A stretch of 64,000 nucleotides of DNA from Limonium bicolor (taxonomy: Eukaryota; Streptophyta; Magnoliopsida; Caryophyllales; Plumbaginaceae): the NCBI GenBank assembly GCA_023374045.1, contig CM041782.1:183228925-183292924 (forward strand). Direction: 5' to 3'. Each line of letters starts with the position of its first letter. Positions within the stretch are counted from its first letter, which is position 1. The notes under the pieces were generated by a model that was given only the letters and a program-made list of their open reading frames with translations, was not told where the DNA came from and searched no databases. The position numbers and the translations under genes are program-made. Below are positions 47,792 to 58,294 of the stretch, one piece after another.

Positions 47792-47876
47792 GTAAGCGAT
47801 CTAACCTAATGAATGAGTTGTGTATTATACTATCCATTACCATCCTTGTATTAATCTGAGTTTGTTATGATAATAG
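47792..47876 (+). other. Predicted intron 3 of gag, element B
   Basis: Phase-1 interval, donor GTAAGC and acceptor AATAG, leading into the zinc knuckles. It matches A's interval 13913-14005 in phase and position. Confidence 0.75.
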
Positions 47877-48377
47877 GTTTTGCACCCCAGCGCCACTTTC
47901 ACTGCAAGCGCTGTGGTAAAGACCACCCGGGTGTTGACTACACCGGGCAAGCGGTGGACTGCCACCATTGTGGAAAGAAGGGCCACTGGTCGTTCGAGTG
48001 CTTCTCGAACCCGGAGAGCCGAGCGTACCACCCACCGAAGGGGACTCAGGGCGCACCTACTGGAGGAGGTGGAGCCCGAGGTGGCCAGAGGGGGCCGACG
48101 CCCCAAGCCTAGAGGGGGCAGCAGCAGCAGCAGCCGCAGCAGCAGCAGCCGCAGCAGCAGAACCAGTACCAAAGGAACCCGCCAGGCAACCGCGTGCTGA
48201 ACGCAGCGGGAGCATCTGGCGCTGGTACTAGTACCCAGCGCGGTGAAGGTTAGCATTTGAAACCTTAACCATTGTATGAAAGCATGACTAAGTGTTAAAC
48301 GCTTTATTTAAGCATGAATGCGTGTTTTAATTACCGCTTAGATAAACAACTTATCTAGGAAACCTGTTACCTCTTAG

Positions 48378-49117
48378 GAGACTTCGACATCTGCTATCCC
48401 ACACTTACAAGACAGAGATCACCTAGACCCGTGGAAGAAAGACGGGAGTACCCTAGTGAGTTGTGTCGTGTAGTCAGACCGGGCATGATACTTCTCAGAG
48501 AGTTCCTAACCCTAGATGAGCAAATCGCTATAGTGAATGAGTGTAGAGCTTTGGGTAAGGGCATAGGAGGATTTTATACCCCTATATTTAATAGTGGTTC
48601 TAGAATGAAACTACAAATGATGTGCTTAGGGAAAGATTGGGATCCACAAGCTAGGGTTTATCGAGAGGAGAGGATGGTAGGTGGCGTATCTATACCTAGG
48701 ATACCTGAGAGTTTCCTAACCTTGGTGAGAAACGCAATGGATGTTGCACAAGACTGTGAGACTTTTCCATTACCTGACGTGACACCTGACGTTTGCATCA
48801 TCAACTACTACGAGCAGGGAGGGAAACTTGGAATGCACCAGGACCGTGATGAGACGACCGAGTCCATCACTAGAGGAATACCGGTTGTGTCATTATCCAT
48901 CGGCGATGATGCTGAGTTCATCTATGGAGACCAGAAGAGGATGGATCTAGCAAGCAAGATCATCCTCAAGTCTGGGGATGTGCTGGTATTTGGTGGAGAG
49001 GCTAGGCTTATATACCATGGTATTAAGAGCATTAAGCTCAATACTGCCCCACCAACCCTAGTGAATGATACCCACATCCGACCTGGCCGTTTAAATTTGA
49101 CTTTCAGACAGTACTGA
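48378..49117 (+). CDS. AlkB-family 2OG-Fe(II) dioxygenase domain carried by element B (intact)
   Basis: Open from the acceptor at 48378 to the stop ending 49117. The part from GTG 48431 gives 228 residues. It resembles plant ALKBH1-type enzymes, which remove methyl groups from nucleic-acid bases by oxidation with 2-oxoglutarate and Fe(II). Seen motifs, numbered from 48431: MMCLGKDWDP (63-72), DVCIINYY (120-127), the iron ligands His136-x-Asp138 in GMHQDRDE and His196 in YHG, and the 2OG/substrate arginines Arg220 and Arg226 in RLNLTFR. There is no strong ATG at the 5' end. The exon opens with GDFDICYP, matching GKFLICYP in element A just after the same splice position, so the protein is probably made as a Gag fusion. 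Unlike gag and pol in this copy, the frame is unbroken. Activity, substrate and localisation are not known from sequence. Confidence 0.92.
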
Positions 49118-49170
49118 TGTAATAACAGTAGCTAAGTGTGTAACCTTGTATAATGTAGTTGGATGAATGA

Positions 49171-49176
49171 AATAAA
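49171..49176 (+). terminator. AATAAA after AlkB exon, element B
   Basis: Poly(A) signal 54 bases past the AlkB stop and 60 bases before the pol acceptor. Element A has one in the matching place. Confidence 0.55.
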
Positions 49177-49236
49177 AGTTTTATACCTTCACGCACATGT
49201 GTTCAGTTTGTTGATACCGTTGATTCGTAATATCAG

Positions 49237-52200
49237 GCTACGAAAATGGAAAGGAGGGTACCATCTGCATCTTAGATATGGCGCAAGCCAAGGAGACCGG
49301 TAATGTCATCACAGGTATGACAATTACAACCAACAGTAAACTAGTGATTTATTGGGACTCGATGCTAATACGAGAGATGATCTCAGGTACCTTTCCTGTT
49401 GATGGTGTTAGTGCTTCCGTATTGTTCGACTCAGGGGCTTCACATTCTTTTATTTCCTCGGCATTTGCTATGAAGCTGGGGGCTGCCCCCGAACAGCTTT
49501 CAGACTTTTCAGTTACCCTTCCATCGAAGGAGAAAGTAGGTTGCACCAGACAGTACTTAGGGTCGGATATCAGTATTATGAATGAGACTTTTCCCATCGA
49601 TTTGATTGAGTTTAAGAACTTGGGCTTCGACATTATAGTAGGTATGGATTGGCTACAGAAGTATAAGGGCCGCCTTCATTGTGCAGAGCATCGACTACTA
49701 CTGAAGGGGCCGAGCGGCAAGACAGTGTCGTACCACAGTGTGAGGAGAGAGCCGACTGTCAAGATCGTGTCAGCATTGTCCCTGATGAAGGATGTTAGGA
49801 AGGGCCGACAAGTCTTCCTCTGTTATGTACAGGACACGAGACAGTGCGACGAGTTGGATGTAGACATTCCAGTCGTGGCAGACTTTCCCGATGTGTTTCC
49901 TGATGAGTTGCCAGGCATGCCGCCTGTGCGTGAGATTGAGTTCGCCGTCGACTTATTGCCAGGTACGGGCCCCATTGCTAAGGCACCCTACCGTATGGCA
50001 CTGGCTGAGATGAGGGAGCTGAAGGTACAGCTGGAGGACCTCCTCGACAAGGGATTCATTAGACCTAGTGTTTCTCCTTGGGGTGCTCCAGTATTATTCG
50101 TCAAGAAGAAGGACGGCAGTATGCGACTCTGCATCGACTACCGCGAGCTTAATGCGGTCACGGTCAAGAACAAGTATCCGTTGCCACGGATTGATGACTT
50201 ATTTGACCAGTTGAGAGGGGCCAGTGTGTTCTCGAAGATAGATCTCAGATCTGGCTACCATCAGATTAGGATTGCAGAGGGTGACATAGAGAAGACAGCT
50301 TTCAGGACACGGTATGGACACTACGAGTTCACCGTTATGCCATTCGGGTTGACGAATGCGCCAGCCATATTCATGGATTTGATGAACCGTCTCTTCAGAG
50401 AACAGCTTGATAGTTCAGTTGTGGTGTTCATCGACGATATTCTGATCTATTCGAAGACCAGGGAAGATCATGAGTTACATCTGAGACAGGTATTGAGTAT
50501 CATGAGAAAGAACCAGCTGTATGCCAAGCTCTCGAAGTGTGAGTTCTGGTTAGACAGCGTGTCATTTCTAGGACACATCATATCAGCAGACGGGATATCT
50601 GTAGACCCTGCTAAGATTGAGGCAGTGAAGAGTTGGCCAAGGCCTAAGACAGTTACAGATGTCCGCAGCTTTCTGGGTTTGGCCGGTTATTATCGAAGGT
50701 TCGTGAAGGACTTCTCCAAGGAGGCCAAATCGATGACTAATCTCATGAAGAAGGAGTCCCAGTTCTTATGGTCTGCAGAGTGTGAGCAGTCCTTTCAGAC
50801 GCTGAAGGATCTCCTGACATCGGCACCCGTTCTTACTATCCTGAGGGCACCGATGGGTTCGAGGTATACTATGATGCCTCTGGAACCGGTCTAGGCTGTG
50901 TGCTTATGCAGCACGGGAAGGTAGTTGCCTACGCATCCCGACAGCTGAAGAAGCATGAGGTGAATTACCCCACACACGACCTTGAGTTAGGCGCAGTAGT
51001 CTTCGCTTTGAAGATCTGGCGACATTATCTTTACGGTGTGACAGTCACTATCTACTCTGATCACAAGAGTTTACACATCTCTTCTCTCAGAAGGAGCTGA
51101 ACATGCGACAGAGAAGATGGGTCGAGTTCTTGAAGGACTACGACATAGACCTGAAATACAAGGAGGGCAAGGCGAATGTAGTAGCCGACGCCCTGAGCCG
51201 CAGAGCTCATTCATTATTTGCACTGGCGAGCAGCAGTATGATTGATGAGATACGAGCTGCACAGGAGAGTGACCATATGGAGAGTATCAGCAGAAAATGT
51301 TGAGGGTTGTTTTGAAAGTCAGAAGTATGACTTCGAACTGTGTAATGATGGCATGATTCGACTGAATGGCCGTTTGTGTATTCCGGAGTCTTCTCCTGAT
51401 GAAGGAGAAGATACTCCAGGAGGCTCATTGCTCGTCCTTATCCGTCCACCCCGGTTCTTCGAAGATGTACAAGGACTTAAGGTCCATTTCTGGTGGAGCG
51501 GGATGAAGAAGGATGTAGCTGACTACGTGACTAGATGCTTGACCTGTCAGAAGGTTAAGTTTGAGCATAGGAGACCCGGAGGTTTAGTGCAGTCTATGCC
51601 TATTCCTTGCTGGAAGTTCGAGGACATCTCGATGGATTTCGTTGTCGGTCTCCCACCGACTAAGGGAGGACTGAACACGATTTGGGTCATTGTGGACCGT
51701 CTGACGAAGGTGGCTAAGTTTGTTGCTATGAAGGATACCTGGAAGGTCCCGAAGTTAGCGGACTTGTTCCAGAAGGAGGTGATCCGGCACCATGGTGTGC
51801 CAAAGACTATTGTTTCTGATAGGGACCCTCGATTTTTGTCCAGATTCTGGGGACAGGTTCAGGAAGCCTTGGGTACAAAGTTGAAGCTTAGTACGGCATT
51901 CCATCCACAGACCGACGGTCAGAGTGAGAGGACCATCCAGACACTGGAGGACATGCTGAGAGCATGTGCCTTAGATTTTCAGGGGAGTTGGTTAGAGCGA
52001 CTACATCTGATAGAGTTCGCCTACAACAACAGCTACCACTCCTCGATACAGATGCCACCGTTTCAGGCACTATATGGTAGACCATGTAGGACTCCTCTAT
52101 GCTGGGATGAGGCCAGCGAGAATACACTTCTAGGACCAGAGTACCTAGAGCAATTAAGGAGGATGTCTTACAGATTAGGAAGAACATGAAGGCAGCTCAG

Positions 52201-52669
52201 GACCGGCAGAAATCATATGCAGACACCAAGAGGAGGGACGTTGAGTTCACTACCGACGATATGGTATTCCTTAGAGTGTCACCCATGAAGGGGATATTCC
52301 GGTTTGGGCAGAAGGGCAAGTTGAGCCCAAAATATGTTGGACCTTATGCGATTAGGGAGCGAGTGGGCCCGTTAGCCTACAGACTGGATTTGCCAGCAGA
52401 GCTCGGGAGGGTGCACGACGTCTTTCACGTTTCACAGTTGAAGAAGTATGTGCCCCACCCATCGCACGTTTTGCAGCCAGAGACTTTAGAGTTGGACCCC
52501 TCTACGATATGAGGAAGTACCACTCCGCATTCTCGATACGAAGACGAGACAGACTAGGAACAAGACCGTTAGCATGGTCAAGGTTCTCTGGTCGAACCAT
52601 GAGGTGGAGGAGGCTACATGGGAGTTAGAGGACTCCATGAGAGCGAAGTATCCCGCACTCTTCGAGTAG
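49237..52669 (+). pseudogene. pol: pol of element B (PR-RT-RH-INT-chromodomain), frameshifted
   Basis: Reverse transcription and integration enzymes. After a short leader ([13 protein letters not shown]) and a putative 72-base intron come: protease DSGASHSF (about 49430); reverse transcriptase with LRSGYHQI and the catalytic FIDDILIYS (about 50430); RNase H with YDASGTG (about 50870) and YSDHKSL; integrase with CLTCQK (about 51540), MDFVVGLPP, VSDRDPRF and HPQTDGQSE; the segment KYVGPY; and a chromodomain (VKVLWSNHEVEEATWELE) ending TAG 52669. Single-base deletions break the frame near 50838 and 51073, with further breaks near 51290-51450, 52170 and 52500. Closest relative in the window is pol of element A. 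Confidence 0.9.
49315..49386 (+). other. Possible small intron at start of pol, element B (absent from A)
   Basis: A 72-base interval, ACAG|GTATGA ... CTCAG|GTACC. Removing it gives VITGTFPVDG, which lines up without a gap with [11 protein letters not shown] in element A. Retained, it adds 24 in-frame residues without a stop, so splicing here is optional for the frame. Confidence 0.6.
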
Positions 52670-53083
52670 TAGCTGTGATACTTGTACGGGTTCGTGGTCA
52701 AACCCTTTTTAAGGGGGGTAGACACCACTTGGCTTGCGCATATGTTATGCATTAGGTCTTGTTTTGGTGGTGTGTTTTGTTGGTATGCTGCGTCATACAT
52801 GTTTGTTTGGATGATTGTATGTTGAATACATTTTATGTATGTGCCTTAGTGCACCTGTTTGAATATCTATAGTACCGCTGAGTACTTTTGTTGATGAATT
52901 GGTTGTGCACCTTGTTTAGTGCTATGAAATGAATGAGTTATACCATGAGGTTTGGCTTTATGTATAGACTAGGTTTGAACCTAGTGGGAGTTACTCCCTA
53001 GCATGGACTGTTTGGTTACTTAGTGGAACTTGATTCCTTAGGTGAACTGTAGAGGATTAAGGACTTCGGGACGAAGCCTTTTT

Positions 53084-53091
53084 AAGGGGGG
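53084..53091 (+). promoter_or_regulatory. Polypurine tract of element B
   Basis: AAGGGGGG, five bases before the 3' LTR start, identical to that of A. A second TTTTTAAGGGGGGTAGA-type copy at about 52707-52722, nearly 400 bases upstream, could be an alternative or ancestral site; A also has an extra copy near 18833-18845. Confidence 0.8.
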
Positions 53092-53096
53092 TAGAC

Positions 53097-56000
53097 TGAA
53101 ATACCCCTAACCTTAAAATATAATTAAATGATCTATTAATGATCTAAGATGGTTAATAAACATCTAAATATTATTGGGGAACAAAGGCAAAACATGCCTT
53201 AAGATCAGTAAAGCCAAAAATGTGCTTTAAAGACACCATAAAGATTGTATGACCTCAGATAAGATCCAAAGTGGATTCCTAAGTATTATAATGAAGTAAG
53301 GAACACAAAAAACATTCCAAAGAAAACTAAGCTCAGAACACCTTGCAACACAAAATGTGCACTAAAACTCCTTAAAGCACATTTTTGTGAAATTGCCTTC
53401 TAAATTGGTTTTTAATGGGCCTAAAGGTTATAAATACCTTTAAATATGATATTATATCACATTATATCATATTAGGAATTTAATTCCAAATTTTACAAAT
53501 TTTTACAAATTTAATATTAAAATATAAATAAAACCCTAAAAGGGGGCCCGCATGAGTCAACATTGACTAAGAATGGTCAAGAGGTCAAAGTTGACCCCTT
53601 GGACCACATGGGATCGGCAGCCTTAGGCAAGAGAGGCTCCAATTCACCACTTCTTGTACAATAGACAAGTCTCCAACATTACTCCCTAAAATAAGGAGAC
53701 TACTTTTGCCTTTTGATTAGTTTATACACCATTTGGCTCCATTATTTGACTCCACCAGCCACAAAATCGTGGGAGCCTTACCTTTCCCCTCCAATTATCG
53801 GTGCCAGTCTCATTCTTATCCCTTTGATGAGTCATGACCCAATTCAAAACAATAAACTAGTCAAAAGTTACATTTTCAATAATTAAAGCTTATTCCAATC
53901 ATTCATTGCCTCCTAGCTCCATTCCAGCCGAGCTAGCTCCATTCCAACCGAGCTCATTCACTCTCCAAGCTCTCTCAACCGTGGTTCTTGAGTTGGGAAG
54001 GTAGATCTAACTTCTAAGCTTCTAAGGTAATGGTTTAAGGCTTATTTTGGCTCTTTTTCTTCATCTCTTCTCCACCAACACTTAGATCTCGTGGATAATC
54101 ACTTCCTATGGCTTATTCTCAGCGTTTTAAGGTTAGAACATCAACCAAATTCGGCTGAATCAAGTTAAGAGACCAAAGTTTCTCAAAATCTCATTTTAAG
54201 GTAAAAACATACCTTAAGCTTCTCTACTCTTCATCCGATTTTCTTCCTTTGATTTTTATGAGTTTATACACTCATAATCTTCATATTTACATGTTCAATC
54301 AGTTGGTTAGCCATTTGGAGCAAGGGTGGCCTAGATCCAAAGGAAATACCCTTCTTTAAGGCATTTTTCCAAGGTAAAACCTAATAACAAGGCAGCTTGT
54401 TGTTGTCTAGCTATTTCCTATGTCTGTATGGTGGATCTAACACCTTGTGGTGTGTTTAACTCAGGCCGAATCCCTCTTGAACTTCCCTTGCATTTTTAAG
54501 GTGATTTTTGCCTTAAATCTTACATTAATTATTCCTTATGGTTAAGCTCAAGCTTGGAGTATAACCATATCTTGTTTTGGTGTATTAAACATGTCTAAAT
54601 GATGTGGTGAATTTTCCTTCAAGTGGCCGAGTTCATACAAGGGCAAATCAAGGTATAAACACCTTAAACTTATGATTTTTATAATTTTTAAACACATATA
54701 TAAATTGTGCTGAGAGTGAAGTTTAACATAAGGGTCATATTGACCTAAAAATGGAAAAAATGACTAAGATAAATTAAGCTAGTCATTTAAGAGATTTAAT
54801 TAACATAATGGTCAAATTATGACATTATGTGGAAAAATAACTAAATTAAAGTGAGTTCGTGAGTATATATTATATTTTGAGACATTTATTGTGTAATTTA
54901 TTTTGCAAGTTCAAGTTGTAATAAGGCCATGTCATTAGGCCATTTTAATTTAAGTTTATAAGCTTATTTAGTTAGATTTATGCTTATATAATTAAGTTTG
55001 GGGCCAAACCGTAATTATTGGTAACATACAAAGTCGTGGGCTTAATTTAGAGGAATTTAGGGTTTTTAAATGAATTTAATAAAAATTATAACATTTTATA
55101 AGGTTTTGGGTCAAAATTGTAAAAATAGAAAAGTATAGGTGAAGTTTTGTAATTTCCGAAAGGTTTGGGTTCAATTTGGTATTAGAAGTCAAAGTTGACT
55201 ATATAGGAGACTTTGACCAAGTTTGGAGAATTTTAGAAATTTAAAATACTACCGTATATTAAGATAGGTATTAAATTGTAAAAGATTTAAAAGAGATGGG
55301 GCTAAATTGTGATTTCCGAAAACTTGGGGTACTAAATGGAGTTTAGTACAAACCTTAGGTTATTAGGAATTTTTAGAAGTTGATTTGGTTAAATTTGGAG
55401 TTTATATGAATTATATAAGTATAATATAAGATATTTCATAATATTGTTACAAATGGGTAACATAGGCGGTAAAACCGAGATTTAGAGAAAGTATAAGGTT
55501 AGTAATGATGTTTATAACCTTTTGGTATAGTTTGGTGGTTTTTGGAATATATAAGGTTCTATAAAGATATGTATAATATATAGTTTTGATGATATTAGAA
55601 AACTATGTATTATAAATTGGGAAGATTTGGTAAAATATAAAGTTTGGTGGTGGAAATTTAATTAAAACAGTCCTAGGGGCTGTTCGAAAATTATAGCTTT
55701 TAAAAACTATAAGTTATAATTATATTAAGGTTTAAGGATTATAATATAAGGTATATGTTACAAGTGTAACAATGAAATATAATTGAGTTTGATTTGTGGT
55801 TTATAGAAGTTTAGTGGTTTATTTTGAAAACCGAAAATCTAAGGGGCTATTTGGTATTTTATAACAAAATATAACTATAGGTTATAATGGTTTCATGACT
55901 TAAATGTCATAATATAAGTTATATAACTATAATGTAACGTTATATTAATTATGTGGTGGATTTTGTAAATACTTAAGAAAATAGGTGCTGTTTGGAAATG

Positions 56001-58129
56001 TTAACATTTTAAAATGGAATTTATAATATGGTTTTAATGCTATAAGAATTATAGCATTTATAATATAAGAGGTGTTCATTAAAAAGAATGAATATATATT
56101 ATAAGATTTACCATATAAGAAATAGTTCCATAATACATGAATATAAATAAATGTATGTTTGGTGGAAAAATATATAATTTGGTTTAATGACCATGTATTT
56201 TCATAATTAAAATGACATATGATAAAAGGGAAAAGAATTACAAACATTAGATATGGAATTCTAATGTTAAGAGTATACATGGGATAAAAGGATTTATAAA
56301 CCGCAAGGTATTGTTTACATATGAATTATACCACATGGAACAAAAAACAAAGAGACAAGCCTTAGAAAAATAAATACTAAGGTGAGATGAATAGTACATG
56401 ACAAAGAATCATACGTACAATATAGAAACAAACTATACGACATACAAGGGTATGTTAAGTCACATGCGATAACAAGTTCAACAATAAGTATATTAATGTA
56501 CAATACAAGACTACACATGTAACATAACACTTTTCCAATCTCGAGTTAAGCCGAAAACTCGACAAACATTGACAGTTTATAACGGGGGGTTAACCGGGAG
56601 TTGTTGGTGACGGTACGGGGTACCGTAGGATTGTGTTGTTATACAGTATGCTAATCAGTAGCATTATGTATTGTTTAGACTGATAGAGACGACACACGGA
56701 GCATAGGAACTTGCTGATTCATACTCCACCGTATTACATCAGGGTGAACGGTATGTTGTTATGTGTCTCTGATTGTCTCTGAGGGCTTCCTCAGTTCAGA
56801 CTTTTGTGTGATCTGTGATAAGATTGTTTGTCTGAATGTGTTAATTAATATGCATGAATTGTATATTTATTGCTGCTTATTATTTACTGTTGTTGAGCTA
56901 ACAGTATTGGTTTGTATATATGAACCTATATATATAAAACGAACTTGCGGCTATGGTGCTATCTTATATGAAATATAAGGAACGTCAGTAAAACATTGTA
57001 GCACTAGGATAATAACATATACATATTATCCGAGACTTTTATACGGAGCATTGGCCTTTTTAAACGCCGCTCTCGTATCTAACACTGGATCCCGAGTTTA
57101 CAGACTCCAGATTGGACTAATGACCTTAGTCTGCTGTGTTAGGAAAAAAATTGGTAATGCGATGCGATGGTATAATAAATTAATGGAAAGATAATAAAGC
57201 CAAGAGGATGTGGCTCTTGGTGCGCGCTGTGATCACAAAAACGATACCAGGATGTCCGCGTACGGGTCTGCAAGTATCAAGAAAATTTCCCGTGAGCTAG
57301 AATGGCTCGTTGGTCGGAGACTCTACCGTTGGAGTGGCTACTGCCGTGGGTGACCCGCCATAATATATGGGTAACTAGAGACATGTCGTTTTAACGAGAC
57401 ATTGTCACTAGGTATAACTGAACAATTAATACGACTGAGACTTGTATAGTGGCGAACAATATTGGTTTCTACACCATGGACGAGATTTAATACTTGATTA
57501 TTATTCTCGTTGTTTTGCCTTGTTGTTCATTGGTTATACTGGTGATTATATTATTGTGTGTTGATGGTTGTGTTATTGTATGGATATTACTGTTAATTGT
57601 TTTACAGTTTAAATATTAAAACGGTATTGCATGTAACGAACCTCAGGCTCTCGACCAAATAATTGAGGGGTCTTTGGGGGCATGACGGGGCATGTGATAA
57701 CATACTCAGCAGGGGCTGATTCCATACCACAAACCATTTTTATTTCAGGAGAGTAGCTGGTGGTCGACGCGAGGCGCGACAGTTGTGATATTTCTGTTGT
57801 TTAAGACTTGGTACGGTTGATACTGATGACATTTTGGACTCGGGTTATGTAAACCGAGGAGGATTTATTTTAGATGCTCACGAGTACGGTCTGTGATAAT
57901 TGGTTATCGCTGGATTTGTTTTAATTGTTTAAGTTCTACTATCTATCTCTTGTGGTCACTGCGGGAATACGTTTCGCATGTTGATTATCAGGTAACTCGT
58001 TATCACCCGTATGGGCGAGTGATAACAGTGACACCATAGGAGCGACAGTCTGTTATTTACCGCTGCGAAAAATTTATTATGTGCGACATTTATAGGATTA
58101 TTAGGAGCCAAATTAGTAGGGGTGTTACA
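53097..58129 (+). repeat. 3' LTR of element B (5033 bp)
   Basis: Partner of 41506-46510 with the same ends. One small insertion (tactgatgacat, near 57821) and a few substitutions separate the inner 3.4 kb of the two copies. Confidence 0.93.
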
Positions 58130-58134
58130 CTATT

Positions 58135-58294
58135 GACCTATATTATTATAATATCCCAACTTAAAAAGTATTTTGGACGCCTTAAAAGAAGTAGCTATAT
58201 AGTAGTAGTAATTTGCAGATATTATTTTCAAGACATTATGGGAAATTAGTTTAAGTGAACAATCTGGAATATATTAGTATTTTTTATTTATTCA
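58135..58294. other. Short flank with no feature seen
   Basis: AT-rich sequence between element B and the CACTACAACA terminus. Together with 41343-41500 it forms the pre-insertion site of B. Confidence 0.5.

Larger units (their letters stand above)
46690..48248 (+). pseudogene. gag: gag of element B, four predicted exons, with in-frame stops
   Basis: Capsid and nucleocapsid gene. Exon 1 (46690-47364) has a glycine/arginine-rich start (SSGRRSAGRGGGGG) and the Gag capsid domain (EPNWLKSVAD, GIAAFHLRDAASTWW, LLREKYYPAHL, QYYSTF). Exon 2 (47443-47573) is a charged linker, exon 3 (47667-47791) is lysine-rich, and exon 4 (47877-48248) holds two zinc knuckles (CKRCGKDHPG...DC and CHHCGKKGHWSFEC) and, after a TAG at 48110-48112, a glutamine-rich tail. 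A second TAG at 47164-47166 sits where A has sense sequence and is probably a mutation. Intron positions 1 and 3 and their phases match element A. Confidence 0.8.
48249..49236 (+). other. Predicted alternative intron (gag to AlkB or gag to pol), element B
   Basis: Donor GAAG|GTTAGC at 48249 leaves one base of a codon. Acceptor CTCTTAG at 48377 opens the AlkB exon, and acceptor ATATCAG at 49236 opens pol. Both exons begin in the same phase and both joins make glycine, exactly as in element A. The donor is weak by consensus. A possible upstream donor CCCGAG|GT at 48081 has the same phase and would bypass the TAG at 48110. Confidence 0.65.
41506..58129 (+). mobile_element. Element B: Tekay-like chromodomain Ty3/gypsy element with intact AlkB domain
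   Basis: Runs from TGAAATACCCC (41506) to GGTGTTACA (58129) with perfect CTATT duplications at 41501-41505 and 58130-58134. LTRs are about 5.0 kb each and the interior is 6.6 kb. The order is 5' LTR, Met-tRNA-type primer-binding site, multi-exon gag, AlkB exon, pol with chromodomain, polypurine tract, 3' LTR. It is related to A in its genes and LTR tips, but the LTR bodies do not resemble each other, so it is a distinct family of the same lineage. Much of the LTR pair is nearly identical, which suggests a recent insertion. Confidence 0.93.
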
